From: Polychytrium aggregatum
Taxonomy: Eukaryota > Chytridiomycota > Chytridiomycetes > Polychytriales
Assembly (NCBI RefSeq): GCF_025602895.1
Contig: NW_026516426.1
Location: forward strand, 1 to 46,700
Length of the DNA: 46,700 bases
Reading direction: 5' to 3'
Shown here piece after piece: positions 28,266-38,692 of this stretch; position 1 is the first letter of the stretch, and each line of letters opens with the position of its first letter. The notes under the pieces were generated by a model. That model worked only from the letters and a program-made list of their open reading frames with translations. It was not told the DNA's origin and did not search any database. Both the position numbers and the translations under genes were made by a program.

Positions 28266-31200
28266 AGACCAACGCCGTGGATTGCTCAATGCAGTCCACG
28301 CGTCTCCAGAGGAAGTTCACCTCGCCCCCTCCCCCGAAGGAGAAACAAACCAAGTGTTGTGCGTCGTGCGAGAGGTGCATGGTGGCGCAAGCCGCCTGCC
28401 TCTCCACGAACGTGAAGAGAAAACCAAAATTGAAAACCAAAACAAAAAAGAAAATCAAGAACCCTTGAGGGACAGGACCGCCTGTGCCCTCACCCCTGTC
28501 AAGTCGTGTGTGTCGGATGCTTCCGACATGTGTCCGCAAGCCGTGGACGTCGTGTGCAATGGCGTGCTGACGCCGCAGGCCCCCGCAATGGCCGAACCCT
28601 ATCCAAAATGTCCGAGTGGCCGTGATGAAGCCAACCAAGACCAAGTGTCGCCCGTTCCCCCAAGTCAAGTCATGGTGCAGGAGGCTGTGCAGGAGGACCA
28701 TGAAGAGTCCCTGCTGTACCTCCCTGCCACCGTCCAAGGTCACACCGTCCGAATGATGGTGGACTCTGGAGCAAGCTGCAACTTTGTCAGCAGACGCTTG
28801 CTCCAGGAGCTCAACATACATGCAACCAAGAAGAAGTCGCCGATGAGTGTGGCGCTTGCAGACGATCGTGTGCAGCAGTGCACACACCAAGTGGTCCTGC
28901 GAGTGGCCCTCCATCCCAAGTACCATCCTGTCCTGTTGTTCCAAGTGATCGACACCAAGTTCGATGCCATCCTCGGCATGAGCTGGCTTGCTCGTGCCGA
29001 GCCGACTCCAGTCGTCGACTGGAAAGGCCGCACTGTCCGTGTTGGCCCTGACATTGTCCTGCAGGGCATGGCCTCACCCAACATGCCACCTCTCCTCTCA
29101 GCCATGCAATTCAAGAGGCTGATCAAGAAGGACACGTCGTTCCTCTGTGTCGTGCGTGAGGTCGACGACACCGACCAAGCCGGTCCCGGTCCCCCGCCTG
29201 TGGTGACCAAGCTGCTCGACGAGTACAAGGACGTATTCCCCGACCAGTTGCCACAATGCCTGCCACCCCAACGCACCGTCGATCATCGCATCGACATCGA
29301 ACCAGGCTCGTCGCCTCCGTCAAGACCGACGTACCAACTGTCGCTGACGGAGATGGACGAACTCAAGCGCCAGTTGGATGACCTCCTCGCCCATGGGTTC
29401 ATCCGCCCGAGCCAGTCACCGTATGGTGCACCAGTGCTCTTTGTCAAGAAGAAAGAAGGTGATCTCAGGATGTGCGTCGACTATCGCGCACTAAACAAAC
29501 AGACCATCAAGAACACCTACCCGTTGCCCAGGATCGACGAGTTGATGGATCGTCTGAGTGGAGCAAAGGTCTTTAGCAAGATAGACCTCCGCTCAGGCTA
29601 CCATCAGATCCGCATCCACGAGGATGATGTCCACAAGACCGCCTTCAGGACTCGCTACGGACTGTACGAGTTCCTAGTGCTGCCGTTCGGATTGACGAAC
29701 GCACCTGCCACGTTCATGCAGCTGATGAACGATGTGTTCCGCCAAGAGCTCGACAACTCTGTCATCGTGTACCTGGATGATATCCTTGTGTACAGCAAGG
29801 ATGAAGCGACCCATGAAGGTCATGTCGCCCGCGTGCTGGCCAAGCTACGCGAGCACAAGTTGTATGCCAAACTGTCCAAGTGTGAGTTCTTCAAGAATCA
29901 AGTCCCGTTCCTGGGACACGTTGTCTCAGGAAGAGGAATCGAAGTCGACCCCGCCAAGGTCAAGTCTGTGGTCGAGTGGCCGCCGCTCGCATGCGTCTCT
30001 GACGTGCAGTCGTTTCTCGGTCTCGTCAACTACTACCGCCGATTCATCCCCGATCTGGCGCGCACTGCCGGTCCACTCACAGACCTACTCCGCAAAGAGT
30101 GCCCCTTCGTGTGGGACCACCCACAACGCCAAGCGTTCGAGACCCTCAAGCACGCCTTGACGAACGCTCCTGTCCTCGCTGTGTTCGACCCGAACACGGA
30201 TGTCTCCGTGCACACCGACGCCTCCGACTTTGCGGTGGGAGCTGTTTTGATGCAGGAGGGAAGGCCCGTTGCCTTCGAGTCGCGCAAACTGTCCCAACAC
30301 GAGATCAACTATCCCGTGCACGAGAAGGAGCAGCTTGCGATCATCTACGCGCTGCAGAAGTTCCGAGTGTACCTCCACGGTACCGCCAAGCCCTTCAAGA
30401 TTGTGACGGACCACCAGTCACTGCGTTACCTCGACACCAAGAAGAACCTGAGCCGACGCCAAGCGCGATGGATGGAGTTCCTCGCCGAGTACAACTACGA
30501 GGTTGTATACCAGAAAGGCAAACTCAATGTGGTGCCTGACGCACTGTCCCGACGCCCCGACTACCAATTGGCGTCACTGTACGAGTCGACTGTCAGTGTC
30601 GACAACACGATGCTGGATGTTGTCCGAGACAACATCGCCAACGACAAACAGTTCGGAGAACTGTTCCGAAAGGTGTCTAAGCTCCCCAAGGACGACGAAT
30701 CATCCGAGTACACAGTGCGTGATGGCCTGCTCCTCCTGAAGAAGGACAGCCGTGTCTGTGTGCCGGACATTCCGTCGTTGAAGACCAAGTTGCTCCAAGA
30801 GGTCCACGACTCGCCCCTCGCTGGACACTTTGGAGTCGAGAAGACATACGACCGACTGGCCAAAGTCGCATACTGGCCTGGAATGAAGCGCACCGTCGAG
30901 AAGTACATCGAGTCCTGCCATACCTGCAAGATGGTCAAGTCACGCACGACCCGAGAGCAAGGATTGCTGCAACCCCTGCCTGTTCCCGACCGCCCCTGGA
31001 CCAGCATGTCCATGGATCTCATCACGCATCTACCGACGACCAAGTTGGACCACGATGCAATCGCTGTCTTTGTCGACAGGTTCAGCAAGATGGCACACTT
31101 TGTGCCGTGCCAGACGACATGCTCCGCGCCTGACCTTGCACTGCTGTTCTTCAAGCATGTGTTCAAGCACCACGGCCTCCCAAAGTCCATCGTCAGTGAT

Positions 31201-32139
31201 CGAGACCCCCGATTCACCTCCTTGTTTTGGACAAGTCTGTTCGACCATCTCGGCACCAAGCTGAACATGTCAACCTCGCACCACCAACAAACGGATGGAC
31301 AGTCCGAGCGGACGATCCGCACCCTCGAGCAATACCTGAGGACATACGCCTCGACCAGCCAAGACGACTGGGACATACAGCTGAGTCATGCAGAGTTTGC
31401 ATACAACACCGCCAAGTCGAGCACAACTGGCTTGAGCCCCTTTGAGGCGCTCTACGGATTCCAGCCTGATGTTCCCACCTCCTTGACACTGACCGAGTCC
31501 ACGGCTGGATTGCCTCCCAAACCAAGTGCCTTTGTCAAAGATCATCAAGTCCGACACAAGATGATCGCCGACGCGCTCACGGATGCGCAACAAGTGATGG
31601 CGAAGTACTACGACCGCCGACACCAGGATGTCTCCTTTGAAGTTGGAGACCTTGTCTACCTGGACGCCGACAACATCAAGGTCCCCGAAGCCCAGTCAAA
31701 GAAGTTGTTGCCCAAGTACCGAGGACCGTTCAAGATAGCGGCCCGACCCAGTCCCCTCAACTACCTGTTGGACTTGCCACCTGGAAGCAAGCTCCATCCT
31801 GTCTTCCATGTGTCCAAGCTGCGTCGCCACACGACCCGCAGTCCAGCACAGTTCCCCGACGCCGACGAAGGTGTCCCGGACGACGCACCACTGGAAGACG
31901 ACCTCGGACAATACTATACTCAAGAATATGAAGTCGAAAGGATCGTGAGGCACAAGAAAGTGGCTGATGGGTCACTTCGGTTTTATGTCAAGTGGGTTGG
32001 TTACCCACACTCGGGCAACACATGGCAAACACTGGAGGACTTGTCCCATGCACCCGAGGAGCTGAGTAAATACGGTAAACACCTCGAGGAGCCCCAAATA
32101 AAGAGCACACGCAGGGCTCCTCGCAGGAAGCCTTCTTAA
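28222..32139 (+). CDS. pol: Family 2 Pol polyprotein, copy 2c
   Basis: Intact pol in the -1 frame after the slippery site: protease ([11 protein letters not shown]), reverse transcriptase ([29 protein letters not shown]), RNase H ([13 protein letters not shown]), integrase HHCC (H..H..CHTC), DDE core ([29 protein letters not shown]) and C-terminal chromodomain ([23 protein letters not shown]). All catalytic residues are present and no frame disruption exists, so this copy could be autonomous. The polyprotein would be cleaved by its own protease inside the particle; RT and RNase H copy the RNA and integrase inserts the DNA. Confidence 0.96.
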   Translation, partial: GKRPTLLGGSGALVGDQRRGLLNAVHASPEEVHLAPSPEGETNQVLCVVREVHGGASRLPLHEREEKTKIENQNKKENQEPLRDRTACALTPVKSCVSDASDMCPQAVDVVCNGVLTPQAPAMAEPYPKCPSGRDEANQDQVSPVPPSQVMVQEAVQEDHEESLLYLPATVQGHTVRMMVDSGASCNFVSRRLLQELNIHATKKKSPMSVALADDRVQQCTHQVVLRVALHPKYHPVLLFQVIDTKFDAILGMSWLARAEPTPVVDWKGRTVRVGPDIVLQGMASPNMPPLLSAMQFKRLIKKDTSFLCVVREVDDTDQAGPGPPPVVTKLLDEYKDVFPDQLPQCLPPQRTVDHRIDIEPGSSPPSRPTYQLSLTEMDELKRQLDDLLAHGFIRPSQSPYGAPVLFVKKKEGDLRMCVDYRALNKQTIKNTYPLPRIDELMDRLSGAKVFSKIDLRSGYHQIRIHEDDVHKTAFRTRYGLYEFLVLPFGLTNAPATFMQLMNDVFRQELDNSVIVYLDDILVYSKDEATHEGHVARVLAKLREHKLYAKLSKCEFFKNQVPFLGHVVSGRGIEVDPAKVKSVVEWPPLACVSDVQSFLGLVNYYRRFIPDLARTAGPLTDLLRKECPFVWDHPQRQAFETLKHALTNAPVLAVFDPNTDVSVHTDASDFAVGAVLMQEGRPVAFESRKLSQHEINYPVHEKEQLAIIYALQKFRVYLHGTAKPFKIVTDHQSLRYLDTKKNLSRRQARWMEFLAEYNYEVVYQKGKLNVVPDALSRRPDYQLASLYESTVSVDNTMLDVVRDNIANDKQFGELFRKVSKLPKDDESSEYTVRDGLLLLKKDSRVCVPDIPSLKTKLLQEVHDSPLAGHFGVEKTYDRLAKVAYWPGMKRTVEKYIESCHTCKMVKSRTTREQGLLQPLPVPDRPWTSMSMDLITHLPTTKLDHDAIAVFVDRFSKMAHFVPCQTTCSAPDLALLFFKHVFKHHGLPKSIVSDRDPRFTSLFWTSLFDHLGTKLNMSTSHHQQTDGQSERTIRTLEQYLRTYASTSQDDWDIQLSHAEFAYNTAKSSTTGLSPFEALYGFQPDVPTSLTLTESTAGLPPKPSAFVKDHQVRHKMIADALTDAQQVMAKYYDRRHQDVSFEVGDLVYLDADNIKVPEAQSKKLLPKYRGPFKIAARPSPLNYLLDLPPGSKLHPVFHVSKLRRHTTRSPAQFPDADEGVPDDAPLEDDLGQYYTQEYEVERIVRHKKVADGSLRFYVKWVGYPHSGNTWQTLEDLSHAPEELSKYGKHLEEPQIKSTRRAPRRKPS

Positions 32140-32148
32140 GTGTGGGAG

Positions 32149-32457
32149 TGTAGGAGATGGTATCTCCGACGCTGTGCTGCGCGTACTGCGCGTACTGCGC
32201 GGCGCAGTGGGTCGTGACCTGTGCTGCGCTTTGCGTTTTCACGCACCGCAGGCAGGCCACCGCAGGGTATACCTGCGGGTTGCCCCCGTTCCCCCCGTTT
32301 GTCTGGAGTTCGGTTTTATCGTGAATAAACGTAAGTGCTCCCCGAGCTCACCCGTCCGCTAGAGTAGCCTAGCACCGCCCTGTTCTGCCCCGTCCTGTCT
32401 TGTCTTGTACCCCCTCCCTCCCCGTCTTGCCCCAACGTCCCAGTAGTGGACGTTACA
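32149..32457 (+). repeat. 3' LTR of copy 2c (309 bp)
   Basis: Identical to the 5' LTR. Preceded by the purine-rich tract AAGTGTGGGAG (32138-32148). Followed by tccgt. Confidence 0.97.
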
Positions 32458-32787
32458 TCCGTCATCAGCATTCCCCAAGCCATCGTCGACCTCATCGCCC
32501 ACAACGTCAAGTGCTTCAGGGATCACCCGGATTTCAAGCCTCTGAGTGGCAGGGAGAGCCGACGTTTGTACAAATGGTACCGGGCGAATGACTTTTACGA
32601 GGCCGAATTTGAAAAAGACGAATACTCCATGTCGGATGATGAATTGGCGGATTTCTGCAGTGAATCGATGGACATTGACGATGATGGTGATGTTTTTGTG
32701 CTGGATGATTCTGTTTCCATTCCATCCGAGCTCAATGGTGCGATCTTTGACTTGACTTCTGACTCTGAGGATGAATTGATTGAATAA
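32458..32787 (+). pseudogene. F-box-like/Sel1 gene 1, 3' part
   Basis: About 109 codons open from the LTR edge to the stop at 32785-32787. It begins with the TSD TCCGT in the same codon phase as the 5' part at 7451-8346. The product is a short helical region (IVDLIAHNVKCF, LYKWYRAND) and a strongly acidic Asp/Glu/Ser tail, comparable with the acidic tail of the gene at 20280. There is no start codon of its own outside the LTR. AATAAA overlaps the stop (32783-32788). The 200 bases to 32989 show nothing recognisable. Confidence 0.7.
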
Positions 32788-32989
32788 AGACACTGCTTTG
32801 ATCCGTGTACATGTACTCTGGGTGATAGGACATGGAGTCTTTGTGTTTGGCGGTCCTTGTAGGACGAGTGACAGGTCGAATCCTTGCCAGCAACCACGTG
32901 ATCCGGCTGGATCCGATTCGATCCGCGGTTTGGACAGGCTCGGTGATCTTCGTCTCGGGTTGGATGCGGATTCCCCCTACCTCCCCAGC

Positions 32990-33408
32990 TGTAAGGAGTG
33001 AACAAGCGCAAGGACGAAGACCAAGTGCTTGGTATGAGCTTTATTAGCTTTTAGCCCCGAACACCAAAGAACAAGTTTTGTTCGAACTGGTGTTCAACAT
33101 AGGCTCAGACATGCAGGGCTATTTATAGACCGGGAGAAGGTCGAGGGGCAAAAGTGGGCGAGAAGGGTGGAGCATCACAGAGAAGCGAGAAGGGGGTGCG
33201 AGAGTGGCTGGTGTGCAAGCGAGAGAGGCTTGGCACAGCCCGGGGACATGTGCCGAGCGGTGGGGGAGGCAGGAAACCAGTAGACGCGGGTGGCAACGGC
33301 GCGTGCTCATGCATGGGGGCAAACAAACACGTGGGGACTCATGATTGGTGCGGAGGGCGAGAGCATGCGGGACAATCTCATTGGTCCGTTGTGATGCTGG
33401 TCATCACA
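32990..33408 (-). repeat. 3' LTR of element C (about 419 bp)
   Basis: On the plus strand tgtaag...atcaca. Preceded (minus strand) by the purine-rich tract AAGGAGGAGATAG, which ends in the pol stop codon. Contains a TATA box (CTATAAATAG on the minus strand, 33119-33128) and AATAAA near 33040. The left end is inferred from the TG/CA rule only. Confidence 0.7.
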
Positions 33409-34064
33409 CTATCTCCTCCTTAAACTACGGCGTGTTCCATCTTGAGTTCTCCTGGGGCCAGGCTTGTCTGGGTAGCGTCGGTGGTACTCCGCGGCCACCG
33501 TTGGGGCAAAGACAATGTCGGCGGGCTCCCAACTTCGATCGGTGACCGGGTAGCCTTTCCAATCGATGAGATAGTGCAGCTTTCCGCGCACGAACTTGGA
33601 GTCTAAGATCTCTTCGACCTCCCACTCCAAGTTCCCATCGATGACCACCGCAGGGGGCGGCGCTTGCACCCGACCCGGAAGCGAGTTCTTCTTGTAGGGC
33701 TCAAGAAGAGACACATGGAACACCGGGTGCACCTTTATGTCCTTTGGCAAGTCCAGGCGGAAAGCCAATGTCCCGACGGCCTCGAGGATGGTGAATGGTC
33801 CAATCCTCTGGTAATCCAGCTTCTTGCTTGGGCGAGTGGTGCTGATGTTACGAGTCAGCACCCAGACTTGATCGCCCGGACGCAAGTCGGGAGCCTGGGA
33901 CCTCCGGAGATCTGAGAAGTGCTTGTAGTCAGACTTTGCCTTCTCAAGATTCTCCTTCAACAGTGCCAGGTTCCGCTGGAGATGTTCAACCCTCTCCGTG
34001 GCAGAGGGAACATCAGGGCCGCCAGCGACAACGGGGACTTCGAACCTTGGGTGGAACCCATAGG
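33409..34064 (-). pseudogene. pol: Element C pol, integrase C-terminus plus chromodomain
   Basis: About 218 residues. They begin at the conserved YGFHPRF segment after the integrase core, run through the GPF/GTY-like module (GPFTILE, HPVFHVSLLEPYKK) and end with a chromodomain (WEVEEILDSKF, YLIDWKGYPVTDRSWEP). The upstream protease, RT, RNase H and integrase core are absent. The frame is intact up to the junction with copy B. The stop codon (33409-33411) immediately adjoins the LTR. Confidence 0.85.
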
Positions 34065-34855
34065 TGTTAGAGTCCAAAGGGGACTCAACGGCAAAAGAAG
34101 AAGTGAGCTCGAAGTGAGCTCAGGGAAAGCAAGGGTAGAGTCCGAAGTGGACTCGGAGAGGGAGCGAGGGAAGCAAAGATCCGTTCAAGATAAGACTTGT
34201 CTCGAAATGAGACGTGAGGAACACTCAGAGAATAAAGTAGAAGGCACTTTATTTAGTCCTATTTTGAACGCTAAGGTTCGACTACACATCGCGGGGGTCA
34301 GGCTATTTATAGACAAGTCCGGACTTGGCAGCGAAGGGCGGCCAAGGGAGGGAAAAGTGGGCGATCGAGCAGGGCGAAGGGGGCGATGCACGAACGAGGG
34401 CCGAGAAGGACCACCGAGACAGGCAGAGAACCAAAGCGAGAGAGGCGCAAGCAAAAGCGAAGCACCTGGCAGGAGAAACGTGCAAAGGCGAAGCAATGTG
34501 ACTCAACGTCCAAGAAGCGGATTGGTCAAGTATAAGGTTGGGGCAAATGCATGCGAGATGAACAAGAGATCGGGGCGGTCAGGCAGGTCATGAGTCACCG
34601 GTGGGGGGACACATGACCGGCAGCCGAATTGCAACCAATCGCAGCAAGGCGCGTGCACAAACAAACCGGCGCGTGCGAAGAAGACAAAGGAAGCGGAGCA
34701 GCACGGGAAAACGGAAGTGCGGAAGGAGCGGAAAAGACAGGCAAAAGGCGGAAAATCGGAGGGGAACTGCAAGGCTACACACAAACAAACAGAAAGGCAA
34801 AAGAATAGCCAAGTGTGCAGTTAAAGTGGAGAACAAGCAGGAGCTATCCCTAACA
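34065..34855 (-). repeat. 3' LTR of copy B (791 bp)
   Basis: Plus-strand ends tgttag and ctaaca; contains the complement of the PBS at 34261-34272. It differs from the right LTR by at least two substitutions. Confidence 0.96.
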
Positions 34856-34867
34856 TCATCCCCTTCC

Positions 34868-37800
34868 TTAGCGACGAACTCCGGACGTCGCCTTCGGCTT
34901 TGAGGGATAGCGAAGGTGGAAGTCAGCAACAAGATCAGTGGCGTGGGAAACATTGGCAGCGGGCTCCCAAGACCGGTCAGTCTCGGAATAGCCCTTCCAC
35001 TGAACCAAGTACTGTAAGCGACCACGGAAGAGCCGAGAATCGAGAACAGTCTCGACCTCAAACTCTTCCTGGGAGTTAACAAGAATGGGAGGTGGTTCTG
35101 GTTGGGTGAACTCGGGAACAATGTCCTTCGTTCGGGGTTCAAGGAGGGATACATGGAAAACGGGGTGAACTTTAAGTGTGGAAGGGAGTTTAAGCTCAAA
35201 GGCAACGGGGTTGATGCGGCGAAGAACTTTAAAGGGGCCAAGCTTTTTCTGGTCAAGCTTGTTGGAGGGACGAAGGGTGCGAATGTGGCGACGATCCAGA
35301 AAAACGAGGTCGCCAACGGAGATGTCGGGAGTGGGGAGACGGGATTTGTTGGCCTGCACAGTGTAGGACTCTTGGGCAACCCGGAGGTTGGCCTTGAGAT
35401 CCTCGAGAACGGTCTGAAGTCGGTCGACACGTTCTTCGGCAGAGGGCACAACAGAGGGATCACGAATGATAGAGGGATCGAAAATGGGGTGATGGCCATG
35501 GACTGCAAAGAAGGGAGTCATGCCAGTGGAGGTGTTTTCCGAGTTGTTGTAAGTGAACTCGGCAAGGGGAAGGTGAAGGGTCCAGTCGTCTTGCAGGTAA
35601 TTGCAATGGATACGCAAATACTGCTCGATGACCTGGTTGAGAACCTCGGTCGAACCGTCGGTCTCGGGGTGGAAGGCAGAAGAAAGGGAAATCTTCGTCT
35701 TCAGAAGCTCATTGAAGCGCCTCCAGAAGGCCGAAGTAAACTGAGTTCCTCGGTCCGAAACAATAGACCGGGGACAACCATGCAAGCGGAAGATGTGGGA
35801 GAGGAAGAGTTCGGCGGTTTGCTCGCCTGTAACCGTCTTCGTGGTGGGCACAAAGTGTGCTTGTTTGGACAGGCGGTCCTTAACCACGAAGATCGAGTCA
35901 AAACCGTTCGAAGGTGGGAGATCCGTGATGAAGTCCATCGACAGGTCCCACCAACGTTCGGAAGGAACGGGGAGAGGATGAAGTAAACCATAAGGGGAGT
36001 GACGGGACGGCTTGGCTCGCTGGCACGCTTCACAATTAGCAATGAAGCGACGCACAGACTTACGAAGCCGGGGCCAGTGAAAGTCCCGGGAGACGAGCTC
36101 AACGGTCTTGGCAAGACCAAAGTGACCAGCGGCAGCGGAGCAGTGACGTTGCTCAAACACTTTGAGCTGGAGCTCGGGGGAAGGGACAACGATCAGGTCT
36201 TTAAAGTAAAGGAGACCGTCACGGAAGGAGTAATCGCCATCAAGACGTTTGGCGTTAAAGTCAGAAAGGAGGGAACAAGAAAGGGTGGCAGCTCGAATCT
36301 CGGAAAGAAAGTCGGGATTCGAGCCGATAACAGTGATGCTGTCGAGAGAAATAGACTCGAACAGCTGAAGGAAGTTGGTGGAGTGGAGGGAGTCACCAGG
36401 CTTTATCTCAAAGTCAGAACGGCGACTGAGAGCATCGGCTTTGGTGTTGAGACGACCAGGGCGGTGGTAAATGCGAAAAGCAAAGTCAGAAAGGAATTGG
36501 GCCCACCGGAACTGGCGGCGAGAAAGTTGAGAAGCGGCAGTGAACCGGGTAAGGTTCTGATGATCAGAGAAAACAAGAGTGGGAATATCAGGGTCGGCAG
36601 CCATCAAGTAATGACGCCAGGCGGTAAAGGAATCGACAATGGCGAGGAGCTCTTTGTCGTGAGTGTCATAATTCACCTCGGCGGGACGGAATTGCCGAGA
36701 GTGAAAAGCAACGGGGTGAAGAGCGCCGTCAGGGTCAAACTGAGAAAGGACGGCACCCAAAGCAAAGTCAGAAGCATCGGGCTCGATGACAGCGGGTTTA
36801 GAGAAATCAAAGTATCGAAGAATAGGTGCGGAAGTGAAGGAAAGTTTAAGAGAATCAAAAGCCTCTTGGGCCTCGGGAGACCAAGAGAAGGTGGAGGATT
36901 TGGTAGTGAGGGAAGTCAAAGGACGAGCAAGTGCGGAAAAGTCCTTGACGAAGCGGCGGTAAAAGTTTGCGAAACCAATAAAGACTTGGATATCGCGAGC
37001 AGAAGAGGGAACAGGCCAAAGGGAAACGGCCTCGACCTTGGCAGGGTCCATTTTGATGCCATCGGCAGAAATGATCATGCCGAGAAAGTCAACTTCAGAA
37101 AGGTCAAAAGAACACTTGGCCGGATTGACCTTAAGGGAGTGTTCACGAAGGCGAGAGAGAACAAGCTTAACATGCTCCTCATGCTCCTGGGGATCTTTTG
37201 AGAAGATCAGGATGTCGTCAAGATAAATGACAACACAGACACCAAGGAGGTCCGAGAAGATGTCGTTCATAAAAAACTGAAAAGCAGCGGGGGCATTCGA
37301 AAGACCAAAGGGGATAACATTGTACTCAAATGAGCCAGATTTGCAAACAAAAGCAGTCTTCCACTCATCGCCCTTCTTGACACGAACCAAGTGGTAAGCA
37401 TCAGGAAGGTCGAGGTGTGAGAAGACGCGGGCAGAAGAAAGTTTATCCAGAAGATCCTGGAAGAGGGGAAGTGGGTAACGGTTCTTCTTCGTGATGGCAT
37501 TGAGGCCTCGGTAGTCGACGCAAAGGCGAAGACCACCATTGGGCTTCTTCACGAAGAAGCAGGGAGCACCAACGGGAGAAGAGGATTTGGAGATCCAACC
37601 ACGTGCGAGGGCGTTGGTCAGATACTCCGAAAGAGCAGATTCCTCGGCCGGGGACAAAGGATAGACTTTCCCCGGCTTTGGCAAACGAGGTTCCTTTCCA
37701 TCCTCGGTCCGTACAAACTCAATGGACAAGTCATACGGACGATGAGGAGGCAAGGAAGAAGGAGGGTCAGACTTGAGGCTGAAAACGTCGCCAAACTCAT

Positions 37801-38692
37801 TGTATTTGAGTGGGACGCCTCGAGAGTCAACAGGGGTGCCAGACTCGGCATACACCTTCGTCGTGAGCACGGACCTTATCGACACCGTAGGATACGTCTC
37901 CGGCGAAGGAGGACGGATATCCATTTGGGCAGCGAAAATGTCGAGCTTGTCTTCCCGTGCAAGACGGAGAAGACTCGCCGCATTAACGAGCTCAATGTCG
38001 GGTGAAGATAAAGCCGTTGGCTCTTCAGAAAGCGAAGCAGAGTCAAGGCGGGAAGAAAGGGAAGGCGAAGTGCCAAAGGAGGGAACCGGTGTAAGGGAAG
38101 GACCGGAGGGAGGAGGAGTCAAAGGCGAAGTGCCCGAAGGGGGAGGCGAGGAGCCGGAAGCGGACGGAGTGTCCAAGGAAGAAGCAGAGACATCCGCGAG
38201 GATGTGTCCATCAGCAAGGCAAGAGGGATCGGAGAATGAAAGGGAGAGGGACTTCCAATTAACAACTGGATTATGCAAGCGCATCCAGGGAAGACCAAGA
38301 GTGATGGGAGTGGTGGAGAGTCGAGTCACAAGAAAAGAAATCGACTCGGTGTGGGAACCAATGGTCAGAGTCAAAGGCGCGGTTTGGAAACGAATGAAAC
38401 CGGCCGAAGAACCATCAGCAAGGGAAACGGAGTAAGGAGTAGAAAGAGGGATAAGAGAGAGTTTATGGAGATCGGCAAAGGCAGGATCAATGAGGGCAAG
38501 AGCGGAACATCCATCATCAATAAAAACAGAAAGGGAGATGGAGACCGGGCCAGAAAGACTCATGACGATAAGAGTGGCCGGAAGAAGAAGCTTATCGTCC
38601 GATAGTGACGAGTCAGAGGGGGAAGATGTTCGTATCGCCGAACAGACCACCTCGCTTACTTGCGAGGTGCTGCTCGGCTGTGAGCATTTCCC
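34868..38692 (-). CDS. pol: Family 1 Pol polyprotein, copy B
   Basis: Open pol frame in -1 phase to gag. Numbered from 38746 (1292 codons): protease near 70-165, where the active-site triplet reads Asp-Asp-Gly (77-79) instead of Asp-Ser/Thr-Gly; reverse transcriptase with YLDD near 508; RNase H (EPDASDFALGAVL) near 650; integrase HHCC near 865-905; DDE core from about 930 (MDFITDLPP, SDRGTQFTS, TDGSTEVLN); chromodomain near 1223-1275 (EVETVLDSRL, YLVQWKGYSETDRSWEP). The stop lies 13 bases before the 3' LTR. Apart from the protease triplet all catalytic motifs look normal. Confidence 0.95.
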   Translation of the reverse strand, partial: GKCSQPSSTSQVSEVVCSAIRTSSPSDSSLSDDKLLLPATLIVMSLSGPVSISLSVFIDDGCSALALIDPAFADLHKLSLIPLSTPYSVSLADGSSAGFIRFQTAPLTLTIGSHTESISFLVTRLSTTPITLGLPWMRLHNPVVNWKSLSLSFSDPSCLADGHILADVSASSLDTPSASGSSPPPSGTSPLTPPPSGPSLTPVPSFGTSPSLSSRLDSASLSEEPTALSSPDIELVNAASLLRLAREDKLDIFAAQMDIRPPSPETYPTVSIRSVLTTKVYAESGTPVDSRGVPLKYNEFGDVFSLKSDPPSSLPPHRPYDLSIEFVRTEDGKEPRLPKPGKVYPLSPAEESALSEYLTNALARGWISKSSSPVGAPCFFVKKPNGGLRLCVDYRGLNAITKKNRYPLPLFQDLLDKLSSARVFSHLDLPDAYHLVRVKKGDEWKTAFVCKSGSFEYNVIPFGLSNAPAAFQFFMNDIFSDLLGVCVVIYLDDILIFSKDPQEHEEHVKLVLSRLREHSLKVNPAKCSFDLSEVDFLGMIISADGIKMDPAKVEAVSLWPVPSSARDIQVFIGFANFYRRFVKDFSALARPLTSLTTKSSTFSWSPEAQEAFDSLKLSFTSAPILRYFDFSKPAVIEPDASDFALGAVLSQFDPDGALHPVAFHSRQFRPAEVNYDTHDKELLAIVDSFTAWRHYLMAADPDIPTLVFSDHQNLTRFTAASQLSRRQFRWAQFLSDFAFRIYHRPGRLNTKADALSRRSDFEIKPGDSLHSTNFLQLFESISLDSITVIGSNPDFLSEIRAATLSCSLLSDFNAKRLDGDYSFRDGLLYFKDLIVVPSPELQLKVFEQRHCSAAAGHFGLAKTVELVSRDFHWPRLRKSVRRFIANCEACQRAKPSRHSPYGLLHPLPVPSERWWDLSMDFITDLPPSNGFDSIFVVKDRLSKQAHFVPTTKTVTGEQTAELFLSHIFRLHGCPRSIVSDRGTQFTSAFWRRFNELLKTKISLSSAFHPETDGSTEVLNQVIEQYLRIHCNYLQDDWTLHLPLAEFTYNNSENTSTGMTPFFAVHGHHPIFDPSIIRDPSVVPSAEERVDRLQTVLEDLKANLRVAQESYTVQANKSRLPTPDISVGDLVFLDRRHIRTLRPSNKLDQKKLGPFKVLRRINPVAFELKLPSTLKVHPVFHVSLLEPRTKDIVPEFTQPEPPPILVNSQEEFEVETVLDSRLFRGRLQYLVQWKGYSETDRSWEPAANVSHATDLVADFHLRYPSKPKATSGVRR
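38648..38692 (-). promoter_or_regulatory. Putative -1 frameshift region, family 1 copy B
   Basis: Minus-strand heptamer G GGA AAT in the gag frame (38686-38692), then 16 nt, then a perfect 8-bp hairpin (arms 38662-38669 and 38648-38655, loop AAGTAA) that contains the gag stop. The same signal lies at 987-1031 in copy A. The spacer is longer than usual, so confidence is moderate. Confidence 0.5.

Larger units (their letters stand above)
26991..32457 (+). mobile_element. Ty3/gypsy chromovirus family 2, copy 2c, complete (5467 bp)
   Basis: Identical LTRs (26991-27299, 32149-32457), PBS, gag, frameshift site, pol with chromodomain, purine-rich tract before 32149. Same length and coding sequence as copy 2b but on the plus strand. 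Its flanks do not match (ttgca left, tccgt right), unlike copy 2b. The right flank instead pairs with the flank of copy 2a, indicating that the element is a recombinant. Confidence 0.97.
32990..34064 (-). mobile_element. Ty3/gypsy chromovirus element C, 3' end only
   Basis: Reads leftward: integrase C-terminus with chromodomain, purine-rich tract, 3' LTR. The 5' side is cut at 34064/34065 by the LTR of copy B, and the missing 5' part is not found beyond copy B. Confidence 0.85.
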
